The notes under the pieces are model-generated. The model saw only the letters and a list, made by a program, of their open reading frames with translations. It was not told the DNA's origin and did not search any database. From Candidatus Saccharimonadota bacterium (GTDB taxonomy: Bacteria; Patescibacteriota; Saccharimonadia; Saccharimonadales; Saccharimonadaceae), in contig WRHJ01000001.1 of assembly GCA_009783305.1 (NCBI GenBank), positions 124,001 through 188,000 of the forward strand: DNA of 64,000 nucleotides, read 5' to 3'. Position numbers and translations under genes: made by a program. Shown piece after piece: positions 8,427 through 18,266 of the stretch. Numbering within the stretch: the stretch's first letter is position 1; every line of letters begins with the position of its first letter.

Positions 8427-11228
8427 TTAAAGGGCGTTGAGTTCGCGAAGCGCGAACAGGAGGGTGCGAGCACGGATGCGCGCGGGACGGCTATCACTCA
8501 TCTCATCGATTTTGAGCTGGGTGTAGATTTTGCCAGCGGCTTCCAGAATCTCTTGGACTTGGTCACTGGTGACAGCATCTAGGCCGCAACCAAATGATAC
8601 GAGCTGGATCAGGTCCAAATTGGCATGCTGGGCGACAAAACGAGCGGAGCGATATAATCTGGCGTGATAAACCCATTGATTGGAAACTCTGAGTTGGCCA
8701 TTTTCAGTCAAATGCGCGATGCTGTCTTCTGTCAATACAGCGACACCGAGACTGTTCAACATCTTGGGGATATCGTGGTTGACTTCGGGATCGATATGAT
8801 AGGGGTGTCCAGCCAAGACAATGCCGCGTACATCGTGTTCGGCCAAGTACTTGAGCGCGGTTTTACCCGCGTTGTGCATGGCTTGTTTGAACTGTCGGTC
8901 GGCAGCTTGGGCATTTTTGAATGCCCTGTTGATGCGCCAACGATCATGGTCGGCTACGAACGGCAATGCTATCAGGTGCTTGAGTAAGGCACGGGGCTTA
9001 TCATAAGGTAATGGATCGGTGAACATGGTGGCTCCAGATGCCTTGATAATCGGCATATTTTGCTTGACGGCGTGGGGGTAACCCATGACAACTGGGCAAT
9101 TGAAATGTTTCTTTTGATCTTTTTCGGCCAGCTCCCATTTGATCAGAGGCATCCAAATACGCTTGACGCCGCGGTCAATGAGATCGATGATGTGCCCGTG
9201 CAAGAGTTTTGCCGGATAGCAAACCATGCCGCTAAAAATGGTGTCGATGCCTTTTTGGTAAGTGGTCTTGTCACTGATTTGCGACGGTATGACTCGATAG
9301 CCTAGCGAGCTGAAGAAAGCATGCCAGAATGGGTAATTTTCGAACATATTGAGCGCCAAAGGGATACCGATGATGTTATGGGGCGCAAGGGGTTCATCGT
9401 GACTTGGCCAATAATCTTCTGAGTGACGATTCACGAGAAGATTGAGCTTGGTCTCATAGAGATTGGGTAATTCTTCGGTGTGGCTGACGATTTTGGGGAT
9501 GAGTTTGGGATTGTGTGCACGCTTATGAGCGAGCAGTGCGGCGCCAAAAGCTCCCATCAATCCAGCAATTTCAGGTCGGATGACAGTTGCGCCGACTTCC
9601 AGTTCGAAAGCGCGCAGGATGCTGTCATTTAGGAACGTGCCGCCTTGTACAACGATATTACGCCCAAGATCTTCGGCAGAATTAACACGGAAAACCTTAT
9701 AGAGTGCATTGTGGACGACTGAATAGGACAGCCCGGCAGCAATGTCGGAAAGCGGGATGCCCTCTTTTTGAGCTTGCTTGATGCCGCTGTTCATGAAGAC
9801 TGTGCAACGAGTACCCAATCCTACTGGTGAAGTGCTGCTGCAGGCCAGGTCATCGAATTGATCCATAGTGAGACCAAGTGGTTTAGCATAGGTTTCGATG
9901 AAAGAGCCGCAGCCGGAAGAACAAGCTTCGTTGAGTTGAACCTTGCTGACTACACCGTCTTTCACCCAAATGCCTTTCATGTCTTGACCGCCAATGTCGA
10001 GAATAAAATCGACTTTGGGATTCAAGAATTTAGCGGCAGTGAGGTGGGCGACGGTTTCAACTTCGCCGGAATTAGCGAGTCCGCTTTTGATGATGCGATC
10101 TTCGCCGTAGCCGACGGCGACGGAGTGGACAATATTGTAGCCAGTAAGCTGTCGTTTGGTACGCTCAATGCGCTCGTTGATATTGCCTCGATTAGAGTCG
10201 TAGTGTGACCAGACAATTTGTCTGTCTTCGTTGATGAGCGCCGCCTTGAAGGTGGTGCTACCAGCGTCGATGCCCAGGAACAATGGTTCCTGATTCGCGA
10301 CTTGTGCGTGGACGATTTTGGTTTTGTGGTTGCGTCGGAAATTTGCACGTTCTGATTCATCGGCAAAAAGACGTTTGAGGCGCGGCAAGCCAACCTTGAG
10401 AGCTGGTGCCTTCTCGATGCTTTCGAGAATTTTATGCAATGAGGTGGACGGTGCTTTTTCTGATGCTAAAGCGGCACCTAATGCGATGTAAAATTCGGCA
10501 TTTTCGGGGCAGACAACTTCGGCATCGGGCAGACGCTTTCTGAAGGCATGACGCAACTCGCTAGTAAAAGCTAGCGGGCCGCCCAGCAGGGTGACGTGAT
10601 GACAGCGGTCTTTTTTGCCTTTCATTAGGTTACCAATGACTTGGTTGGCAACAGCCAGGAAGATGCTGGCAGCAATCTCCGATTGCGGAACACTACTGTT
10701 GATCATGGGCTGAATGTCGGACTTGGCAAAAACGCCACAACGACTGGCAATACCGTGAGTTTTGGTGGCCAATTTGGCCAGGGCGTCGAGACCATCGGCA
10801 TCAGTGTCGAGCAAAGATGCCATTTGGTCAATGAAGGCGCCAGTACCACCGGCGCAAGTGTCGTTCATCTCGTAGCCAACTTTATCCGGGTAGATGAAGA
10901 TGGCCTTGGCGTCTTCGCCGCCGAGCTCAATCACTGTATCAGTCTCTGGACTAAAGCGGCGAATTGCTAGTTCGGACGCGTTGACCTCTTGGATGAAGTT
11001 AATACTGAGTGCTTCGCTAAGAGATAGGGCGCCGGAACCGGTCATACTGACGGTAATTTCTATACCGTCGAACAACTGCTCGGCCTCGGTAATGAGACGA
11101 TGCAGGGTGGCCCCCACATCGGCACCGTGACGCTCGTAACGTTTGTGCAGAATTTGATCTGCTGCGTCGAGTACCACGATTTTGATAGTAGTTGACCCGA
11201 TGTCGAGTCCAACCCTACAAGAGTTCAT
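8427..11228 (-). CDS. 2-hydroxyacyl-CoA dehydratase activase-related protein (tandem BcrAD/BadFG ATPase domains plus DUF2229-like region)
   Basis: Two ASKHA domains: GLDIGSTTIKIVVLD and GIDAGSTTFKAALIN; ACSSGCGSFIETYA, TCAGGTGAFIDQMA. Confidence 0.85.
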   Translation of the reverse strand: MNSCRVGLDIGSTTIKIVVLDAADQILHKRYERHGADVGATLHRLITEAEQLFDGIEITVSMTGSGALSLSEALSINFIQEVNASELAIRRFSPETDTVIELGGEDAKAIFIYPDKVGYEMNDTCAGGTGAFIDQMASLLDTDADGLDALAKLATKTHGIASRCGVFAKSDIQPMINSSVPQSEIAASIFLAVANQVIGNLMKGKKDRCHHVTLLGGPLAFTSELRHAFRKRLPDAEVVCPENAEFYIALGAALASEKAPSTSLHKILESIEKAPALKVGLPRLKRLFADESERANFRRNHKTKIVHAQVANQEPLFLGIDAGSTTFKAALINEDRQIVWSHYDSNRGNINERIERTKRQLTGYNIVHSVAVGYGEDRIIKSGLANSGEVETVAHLTAAKFLNPKVDFILDIGGQDMKGIWVKDGVVSKVQLNEACSSGCGSFIETYAKPLGLTMDQFDDLACSSTSPVGLGTRCTVFMNSGIKQAQKEGIPLSDIAAGLSYSVVHNALYKVFRVNSAEDLGRNIVVQGGTFLNDSILRAFELEVGATVIRPEIAGLMGAFGAALLAHKRAHNPKLIPKIVSHTEELPNLYETKLNLLVNRHSEDYWPSHDEPLAPHNIIGIPLALNMFENYPFWHAFFSSLGYRVIPSQISDKTTYQKGIDTIFSGMVCYPAKLLHGHIIDLIDRGVKRIWMPLIKWELAEKDQKKHFNCPVVMGYPHAVKQNMPIIKASGATMFTDPLPYDKPRALLKHLIALPFVADHDRWRINRAFKNAQAADRQFKQAMHNAGKTALKYLAEHDVRGIVLAGHPYHIDPEVNHDIPKMLNSLGVAVLTEDSIAHLTENGQLRVSNQWVYHARLYRSARFVAQHANLDLIQLVSFGCGLDAVTSDQVQEILEAAGKIYTQLKIDEMSDSRPARIRARTLLFALRELNAL

Positions 11229-11279
11229 GGATTTTCCCTCCTTTTTCAAATTTTTAAAGAACTGGGTTATATCATAAAA

Positions 11280-11312
11280 TAAACCCCCGATTTTTTCAAT
11301 AGTCGGGGGTTT
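11280..11312 (-). terminator. intrinsic terminator between the dehydratase and activase genes
   Basis: AAACCCCCGACTATTGAAAAAATCGGGGGTTTATTTT on the minus strand. Confidence 0.75.
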
Positions 11313-11314
11313 GT

Positions 11315-12595
11315 TTAGGGTGTTGCTCGATGTTTTTCATGATACTGCTTGGCGTCGTGAGCGAAAAGCTTGATGCGATTCAACTGATTAGTGGCACTAG
11401 CACCGGGGTCATAGTTGACGCTAAGAATCTGGGAATGCCAGTAGCGCTCTGTGATTGGTGCGCGCGTACCTTCGCCGGTGGCATGGTTGCCCAGACAAGC
11501 AAATGGCTGGGCGATAATAACATGCGGACAACCATGCTGGATCAGATCTACGATTTCAGCGGGCAGGAGCCAGCCTTCGCCCATGGAATTGGCGAGGGAG
11601 ATGATCTCGTCGGAATCATCATCAGCTGCAACCTTTCTACTCAGATCGTAGATGCTGGGCCAGTGAAAACCACAAATTTCGTTGATCATGGTTTTGCGTT
11701 TTTCGGCAAAGTCTACCAGAAATTTGGTAAGTATGGCCTGCCACGGAGGACGAGCCAGAAGCTTACGCTGGAAGATAGGACCGGATGAACAGTAGAGGAA
11801 AAAGTCGATGATCGGTGTAACTACGGCCTCACAATCTTCGCTTTCGATGATATCGACCAAATTATTGTTGGCGTCGGGATGATATTTGAGTAAAATTTCA
11901 CCGACGATGCCAATTTTGGGCTTGGGCGCAGCGTGAACTGCGACGAGCGAGAACTTGTCCGAGATGGTTTGAACGAGATCCATAAAGATATCGTCGTCCA
12001 TGTCGTTGAACCCGATATCGCAAAGCTGTCTGCTGATATTTTCTACTAAACCATCAGATTCGCCAGGATTAACCTCGTACGGTCTGGTTTGGTACAGGTA
12101 GGTCATCATGACATCACCAAGCAAGATTGCGTAAAGCGCATGTCTTAAATCGCGGACTTTTAGTCCTAACTGGTTCCACTTTTCATCACCGCCAGGCACA
12201 AAGGCCAGCGGCACAACTGGGATGTCGGTGCGGCCTTGCTTTTGGAGGGCGAGGCGGATGGCGCTGACATACTGCGAAGCGCGGCAACCGCCGCCAGTCT
12301 GCGTCATAATAATGGCGTAGTTTTGGTCGGGGTTATCAGCGTCGCGCCTGAGAGTTTCTTCAACTACAGATCCGGCAGTTAGAATTGCCGGATAACACAT
12401 GTCATTGTTGATGCAGCGCAGGCCACAATTAATGGCATCGGGAGTAACTTTTTTGATGATTTCGAACTTGAAGCCGATGTCTCTAAAAAGCTGTTCCAGT
12501 AGTCGAAAATGGATGGGCGACATCTGGGGAGCAATCAGCGTATGAGTTGACTTCATATCGCGATGCCATTTTACGTGACCGGACAATCCTATCAC
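11315..12595 (-). CDS. 2-hydroxyglutaryl-CoA dehydratase (D-component-like) protein
   Basis: NDMCYPAILTAGSVVEE, TGGGCRASQYVSAI, QPFACLGNHATGEG; companion of the 8427 gene. Confidence 0.75.
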   Translation of the reverse strand: MIGLSGHVKWHRDMKSTHTLIAPQMSPIHFRLLEQLFRDIGFKFEIIKKVTPDAINCGLRCINNDMCYPAILTAGSVVEETLRRDADNPDQNYAIIMTQTGGGCRASQYVSAIRLALQKQGRTDIPVVPLAFVPGGDEKWNQLGLKVRDLRHALYAILLGDVMMTYLYQTRPYEVNPGESDGLVENISRQLCDIGFNDMDDDIFMDLVQTISDKFSLVAVHAAPKPKIGIVGEILLKYHPDANNNLVDIIESEDCEAVVTPIIDFFLYCSSGPIFQRKLLARPPWQAILTKFLVDFAEKRKTMINEICGFHWPSIYDLSRKVAADDDSDEIISLANSMGEGWLLPAEIVDLIQHGCPHVIIAQPFACLGNHATGEGTRAPITERYWHSQILSVNYDPGASATNQLNRIKLFAHDAKQYHEKHRATP

Positions 12596-12664
12596 ATCCT
12601 TTCTGAAAAATTTTGGAGCAATCTTAAGGAACCACCCCCTTAGGTTCCGATTATTCTAACACAA

Positions 12665-13642
12665 TTAAAGGATTTTGGAAATAGTGATGTCTGGGAGATG
12701 ATACTCGAGAAGAACTATGCCATCGGGTTCAAGGCGAGTAGCTAGGTATTCGAGAGCGTCGAGCTGCGTGGCAAAAATTTTGAAAATAGGATCGGGCTGG
12801 GGCGGAGCTTTGGGGTCGATAATTATGACTTCAGAGATGAGATTCTTGTCTATAGTGATGGCTGGGTCAAATGGGCCGGTGATGAGGATGCGCGAAGGAG
12901 CGTCGAGCGCGTAGATGGTGCGTAGGGAAAGTTGCGTGGAGAGGACGGAAGTGTCGGCGCTATCGTCAATAATAATGGAGCCGTTGGTGCCGCGACCGAC
13001 GGACATATGCCCGGGAAGAGGATGGAGACTTTCGACACCGGCAATGATTTTTTCGGGCGGAACTTCGAAAAAGTGTGCAATGGCGACGGCCATGGCGACA
13101 GGACGAAGGTTATGGCCACCGAGTAAATTGACATGGACGTGGATGCGCTGGCCTTCCGGATTAACGAAATTACCGGTTTGGCCATGCAGGTTTTCGTCGA
13201 GATTTTCAAAATAGAAGTTAGCAGGGAGTTCGTCACCGTAGGTGGTGATGTTGGAATTGGTGAGGAATTTGACATATTCAGAAGGAACATCTTCACGATT
13301 AATCAGGACATGACGAGAGCGATTGGCGAGGTCAAAATAGGCTTTGGCTTCGGAGGTTTGACCTGCGCTTTGACTTTGCGCAACAGAGGTGATGACGGTG
13401 AAGTCGGGAGTAATATTGGGAAAATTGGATACAGAATTAAAGTCAAGTAAGACAATGTCGGGGATGTCGGGGATGTTGCGGTTAACACCCATTGTGACAG
13501 TATAAGCTTGGCCGAGAATTTGACCGAGAGCGCGAAAAGCGGAGGTACGGCCAAATGAGCCGGCGACAACGATAGTTTTGACGTTGGGGTGGCGAGAAAA
13601 ATACTTTTCAAGCTGGCGGGTAGGGTTACTGAGCAGGCCCAT
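12665..13642 (-). CDS. MurF-like Mur ligase paralog with degenerate P-loop
   Basis: VVAGSFGRTSAF in place of GxxGKT; HPLPGHMSVGRGTNGSIIIDDSADTS. Confidence 0.7.
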   Translation of the reverse strand: MGLLSNPTRQLEKYFSRHPNVKTIVVAGSFGRTSAFRALGQILGQAYTVTMGVNRNIPDIPDIVLLDFNSVSNFPNITPDFTVITSVAQSQSAGQTSEAKAYFDLANRSRHVLINREDVPSEYVKFLTNSNITTYGDELPANFYFENLDENLHGQTGNFVNPEGQRIHVHVNLLGGHNLRPVAMAVAIAHFFEVPPEKIIAGVESLHPLPGHMSVGRGTNGSIIIDDSADTSVLSTQLSLRTIYALDAPSRILITGPFDPAITIDKNLISEVIIIDPKAPPQPDPIFKIFATQLDALEYLATRLEPDGIVLLEYHLPDITISKIL

Positions 13643-14251
13643 TTATTTGGCTTTTTTTAGTTCGTCGCGAGAGTGGATAGCAAAGAAGACATTAGTGAGA
13701 CCAAGCACCATGAGGAAAGTACCGAAGATTTTGACGAAAGTAGTTTCACTGAGACCGGCGTCGGCAAAGATAATGAAAGCGATGATACAGCCGACCATAC
13801 CGCAGGCCACCCAAAAGAAGCGGTTGGTCATATTAGTGAAGCTGACAAAACCAATGAAGATAGAGGCGACACCGCGAACTAGGGTGTAACCGGCGAGGAG
13901 AGCGATATGGACAATGTGACTTTGATCACTGGCGAGAATCATGGTGGTACCAACGGCGGCTTCGAAGATGGCGACGGCGAGCGGGATACCCCAACCGTGC
14001 TGCCGGCGGCGGCGAATAATAATATTGAAAACCTCTATGATGGCTAGGCCGATCAGGACGGAACCGACGGTAATGACGAGGTGATTGACGCTACTGTTGT
14101 TGGTGAACATGAGGTAGGCGCCAGCAAGGAGAGCAATAATACCTTGAAGGGCGAAAATCACCCAGTGGCTTTCGACATATTTGCGCTTAGTTACAGTTTT
14201 TTTCTTTGACTTTGCTGATTTCTGCGGCTTCGCCGGTTGTTTTATCTTCAC
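13643..14251 (-). CDS. HdeD-like (DUF308) multi-TM membrane protein
   Basis: Six hydrophobic segments; GYTLVRGVASIFIGF. Confidence 0.55.
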   Translation of the reverse strand: MKIKQPAKPQKSAKSKKKTVTKRKYVESHWVIFALQGIIALLAGAYLMFTNNSSVNHLVITVGSVLIGLAIIEVFNIIIRRRRQHGWGIPLAVAIFEAAVGTTMILASDQSHIVHIALLAGYTLVRGVASIFIGFVSFTNMTNRFFWVACGMVGCIIAFIIFADAGLSETTFVKIFGTFLMVLGLTNVFFAIHSRDELKKAK

Positions 14252-14321
14252 AAGAATACCTCCAGTTTTTACTGCTTATGATTATATAGGGCGCTGTTGG
14301 GTTTTTCAATGGGTAATTTGG

Positions 14322-15338
14322 TTAGACGTGGCGGGTGCGGCGGCGGGCAGTTTCAATAAGATGATTAAGCTTGTAGGGGGCGGGCTTGAGGATAAGGTCG
14401 TGGGCGTGGAGATATTTGAGCTCGGTGATACCGAAGCCGCGTTTGAATTGGCTGACACCGTAGAAGCGATGCTTGATATCGTCTTCTGCCGTAATGCCCC
14501 AGAAGTTGTAGCGGATAATGCCCTGCTCACGGGCGTCGCGCATGGCTTGCATGTGCAGGAGTGGAGCGCCGGAGAGCTGGGTGCCAAGCTGCGTGGAGAC
14601 GCCGTAATGGTAAGAAGCTTCTGGGCCGTAGAAAATGATGAAATTTTGGGCGAGAATTTGATTTTCGTATCTGGCGGTATAAAGTTTGACCTGGCTGTTG
14701 GCGGCGAAAGCGGTAAACTGTTTGGTGAGAAAATCTTCTGAAAAGGAGACGAAGTCGTGGCGGCGGGCAGTTTCGAGTTGAATTTGATAAAATTCGTGGA
14801 TATCTTTGGGGTCAGTGCTGGTGGAAATGGTGATGTTGTTTTTTCCAGCTTTGCGGATGGCACGGCGAAGGCGCTGGGAAGCGTTAGCGAGAATTTCCTC
14901 TTCGGTTTTGTGCAGATCGAGCACGCCGGCGTATTCGACAGAAAGGTAAATGGGGGCGGGTTTGAGCCCAAGATCTTTAAAAAGCTGTTCGGATTTTTGA
15001 CTTTCTTCGAGCTGGGGGCGGATGCGGACAAAAACACAGTGGTTTGCCCCGCCCTGTTGAGCGATATCATCGAAGACGGTTTTGACGAGAGCTTGGTTGG
15101 TCCAATCGAGGATAGGACCGCCGGCAATAGCAAGATAACGGCCGCGTTTGGCGGTTTCGACCTGGCCGGTGTAAGCAGCTACGATTTGGTCGTTTTCAAT
15201 TGCAAGGCGGCGGACGATAGTTTTGCCACGCGAGAGGTGAAACTGCCCCCAAGCCCAGGAGTGGAGAAAATTAGATTCTGGATGACTAGTGATGAAATCA
15301 TCCCATTGTTTTTGGTTAGCGGCATCGATAATTTGCAT
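14322..15338 (-). CDS. FemAB/FemX-like peptidyltransferase (GNAT fold)
   Basis: SNFLHSWAWGQFHLSRGK, KRGRYLAIAGGPILDW, YHYGVSTQ, YNFWGI. Confidence 0.85.
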   Translation of the reverse strand: MQIIDAANQKQWDDFITSHPESNFLHSWAWGQFHLSRGKTIVRRLAIENDQIVAAYTGQVETAKRGRYLAIAGGPILDWTNQALVKTVFDDIAQQGGANHCVFVRIRPQLEESQKSEQLFKDLGLKPAPIYLSVEYAGVLDLHKTEEEILANASQRLRRAIRKAGKNNITISTSTDPKDIHEFYQIQLETARRHDFVSFSEDFLTKQFTAFAANSQVKLYTARYENQILAQNFIIFYGPEASYHYGVSTQLGTQLSGAPLLHMQAMRDAREQGIIRYNFWGITAEDDIKHRFYGVSQFKRGFGITELKYLHAHDLILKPAPYKLNHLIETARRRTRHV

Positions 15339-16360
15339 CAGAGGTTCCTCTTTTTTTTGCGCATAATTTCAATCATTTTGGTAATTTGATATTTGACGGG
15401 ATCGACAACGAGATCGTGGGCAGGTAGATAATTGACTTCTGTGCCGCCGAAGCCAGTCTTAAAAGTAGTAACGCCTGCATAGCGATGATGCGGTTGTCCG
15501 GGCGGAGCAATACCGAAAAGATTGTAGCGTTTGAGACCTAGGGATTTGGCATCTTGGATAACTTGCCACTGCAGAGCGTAAGCGCCGGGGAGATGTAAGC
15601 CTTCTGGGGTGGAAGCGGCTTCGTGGTAGATGGCTTCTGGTGCTTGGAGAAGGATTAGGCCATAGGCGAGGGCTTTGCCATCTAGTTCGGCCTTGTAGAT
15701 TTTGGCTTGATTTTGGAAGGCTTCGTGCTGAGCGATGATAAAAGCTTCAGATGAAGGGATGAAGTTTTGACGCTTAGCGGTGGCAAGTTGGACTTGGTAG
15801 AATTCTTTGAAAGCGGCGGTTTCAGATGAGCTGGTAACTTTGATGTTAAGTTTACTGGCGCGACGCACTTCGTAGCGGGTCTGACGGCGCATGTCAGCTA
15901 GGAGCTGGTCTTCGGGTCTAGTAAGATCAATAACGACGGTGTGCTGCGCATGAAGATGCATGGGGGATGGATGGAGATCATTTTGTTTGAGAATCTTTTG
16001 ATTTTCGGCAGTATCTGGAATATTGGGTCGGATACGAATAAAGACACAATTTTCTTTGGCAGCGAGCTGTTTGAGAGACTTAAAAGTGGCTTTGACTTGA
16101 CTAGAGCTCTCCCAGTCGATGAGGGGACCACCAGGAATTTCAAGATAACGTCCACGTTTAGCTGGTTTAACAATGGCGAGACAGACGCCAACCAATTTGT
16201 CGTTTTCGATCAGGCCGAGGTAATGGACTTGATCTCCGGTAAGTTCGTAAACTTTGCCCCAACTGCTGGATTGCAGGAAATTGGCTTCAGGGTGTTTGGC
16301 GATGATGAACTTATTGAGTTTTTCTGGGGTAATGGTTTCGAGAATCATGGGTGTTTTCAT
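15338..16360 (-). CDS. FemAB/FemX-like peptidyltransferase (second paralog)
   Basis: ANFLQSSSWGKVYELTGD, KRGRYLEIPGGPLIDW, YNLFGIAPP; start set at 16360 by ATGA overlap with the upstream gene. Confidence 0.85.
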   Translation of the reverse strand: MKTPMILETITPEKLNKFIIAKHPEANFLQSSSWGKVYELTGDQVHYLGLIENDKLVGVCLAIVKPAKRGRYLEIPGGPLIDWESSSQVKATFKSLKQLAAKENCVFIRIRPNIPDTAENQKILKQNDLHPSPMHLHAQHTVVIDLTRPEDQLLADMRRQTRYEVRRASKLNIKVTSSSETAAFKEFYQVQLATAKRQNFIPSSEAFIIAQHEAFQNQAKIYKAELDGKALAYGLILLQAPEAIYHEAASTPEGLHLPGAYALQWQVIQDAKSLGLKRYNLFGIAPPGQPHHRYAGVTTFKTGFGGTEVNYLPAHDLVVDPVKYQITKMIEIMRKKKRNL

Positions 16361-17592
16361 GTTAAGATCGCTTTCTGGATGATTTCGAGGGCGGGCTTGA
16401 GCTTGTTCTTCGGTAAGAGCGGCAGGTTGAGCATTTGGCTGGCAACGCGACTGGCAACTGGGCAAGATTTTTCGGGAAAATCTACTTTATGATAATAGCG
16501 TTTGGGTGAGACAGGGATGTCGTACCATGAATCGTTAAGGTGGATGCCGTGAGTTTGAAGGGTTTTTAGCAACACACTGCGTCCACTAACTAAAAATGGG
16601 ATGCGGATGATGGATGAGGTTTTGGGATAGCCGTATTGGGCGGCGAATTGGGCGCGGATTTTGGCAGTTTGGTTCAATTCTCTAAGTTGTCGCAGGGCGA
16701 GTTTGGCCTGCCAGTGAGCAGGACGGAGACGCGGGTTGACGTCGCCTTCGGCAGAACGAACGATAGCGCCGGTCTTGAAGGCGCAAGAAGCGATGGCTTT
16801 ACCGAGTCCGATGCCGTAAGTTTTGCGGATTAACCAACCGGTGATGGGATAAATGCGATCACGAGCGCGATCAGCGATTCGTGGTAAAACCTGCCTTCGC
16901 GAAGAACGGATGGGCGTTGGCCCGTCGTCACGGGCAACGGTCCCTCCTACTTCGCCTGTCGTCACAGGACGAAGACTCTTCGCTTTAGCAGGTTTTACCC
17001 CCAAAGCCGATGCTGTCTCACGTATAACAAGCGCACCGCCCTCGGTAGTGTCAATGGATTTGTTTTTGCCAAAAGATAAAGCGGCAACGGCACCAACGGT
17101 GCCCATTTCTCTGCCGTCGGCGTAGTGCGAGCCAGCACAGTGGGCGAGATCTTCGATGATGATGAGACCATATTTTTCGGCTAGTTTTTCGATAGATACG
17201 ATATCGGCTGCTAGACCAAGATGATTTTGGATGATGATAGCTTTGATTTTTGGATCCTCCGAGAGGGTGAGGCTGAGTTGGTTGATATCAAAATTGAAGT
17301 CTTGGCTATTGATGTCGACGTAGATGGGGTTGCAATCGGCAGCTTTGACAGCCTGATGAACAGCGTAGCAAGTTAGGCCGTTGACGACGATGTGACTACC
17401 TTTGGGCACGATAGCTTTGATGGCTTCGGACAAGGCAGTGCGGCCATTATGAAAAAGTTGGACATGGGTGCCTTGATAACGATTTTGCAGTTCTTCTTTA
17501 AGCTTGGCGGAGTGTTTCTTGGAGCCGATGGTAAGCAAGTGCCTAATGGCGCGAGAAAAGTTAAATTCTGGCGCAAAAGACAGGAAAATCAT
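16357..17592 (-). CDS. DegT/DnrJ/EryC1-family PLP aminotransferase with in-frame repeat insertion
   Basis: FHNGRTALSEAIKAI, IIEDLAHCAGSHY, SFGKNKSIDTTEGGALV. Confidence 0.8.
   Translation of the reverse strand: MIFLSFAPEFNFSRAIRHLLTIGSKKHSAKLKEELQNRYQGTHVQLFHNGRTALSEAIKAIVPKGSHIVVNGLTCYAVHQAVKAADCNPIYVDINSQDFNFDINQLSLTLSEDPKIKAIIIQNHLGLAADIVSIEKLAEKYGLIIIEDLAHCAGSHYADGREMGTVGAVAALSFGKNKSIDTTEGGALVIRETASALGVKPAKAKSLRPVTTGEVGGTVARDDGPTPIRSSRRQVLPRIADRARDRIYPITGWLIRKTYGIGLGKAIASCAFKTGAIVRSAEGDVNPRLRPAHWQAKLALRQLRELNQTAKIRAQFAAQYGYPKTSSIIRIPFLVSGRSVLLKTLQTHGIHLNDSWYDIPVSPKRYYHKVDFPEKSCPVASRVASQMLNLPLLPKNKLKPALEIIQKAILT
16883..16999. repeat. 117-bp inverted-repeat-bounded element inside the DegT CDS
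   Basis: Perfect 12-bp terminal inverted repeats GGTAAAACCTGC/GCAGGTTTTACC; two internal hairpins GCCCGT-CGTC-ACGGGC and CCTGT-CGTC-ACAGG; length divisible by 3. Confidence 0.75.
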
Positions 17593-18266
17593 GTGTTAAG
17601 TTCCTCGAAAGATTTTTTGATGACTTTAGCTAGCTCTTCTGGAGTTTTGAGATACGGAGAGTGCGGCCAATTTTGTTTAATGGTCAGTTTTGATCCCTTA
17701 ATTAGCCTATGTAGCTTCTCGCCTTGTCTGAGTGGGGTGATGGTGTCTGCTGCGCCCCAGATAATTTGGGTGGGCGTGGTAATTTTGGAAACATCGAGTT
17801 GCTTGTCCGATGTGATCATGTTATGGAGGGTTTTCTTCATATTTTTGGGAGCTTTGTCGTAATCGGAAGCGCCAATAAATTTATGGAATAATTTGCGCAG
17901 AGGCCCAATGTGCTTGAGCGGGGCGAAAATTTTGGCAACTACACGCAAAGTTGAGCGCTTGAAGGAACGCTCATAAACACCAGCAGAGTCTAACAGGATC
18001 ACGCCTTTAAGCTTGTCGGGATTGGCGCTGAGCAGGTTGAGTAAGATACGTCCGCCATTGCTGTGGCCGAGGGCGATGGCGCCATCCGGGATATTGTGAT
18101 TGGCCCAGCTAACATAATTTCTGATGGTCCAGACGCGGCTACTTGGTTCGGTGAGGCCAGGAACATATAGGAGTTCGGCAGTAATTCCCTGTTCTTTTAA
18201 TAATTTGACAAGCTTTTCCCATGGGGAGGCGTCATAAGTCCAGCCGTGCACGATATATAATTTCAT
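17589..18266 (-). CDS. alpha/beta hydrolase
   Basis: IVHGWTYDASPWEKL, ALGHSNGGRILL; ATGA overlap with the upstream MurF-like gene. Confidence 0.8.
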   Translation of the reverse strand: MKLYIVHGWTYDASPWEKLVKLLKEQGITAELLYVPGLTEPSSRVWTIRNYVSWANHNIPDGAIALGHSNGGRILLNLLSANPDKLKGVILLDSAGVYERSFKRSTLRVVAKIFAPLKHIGPLRKLFHKFIGASDYDKAPKNMKKTLHNMITSDKQLDVSKITTPTQIIWGAADTITPLRQGEKLHRLIKGSKLTIKQNWPHSPYLKTPEELAKVIKKSFEELNT

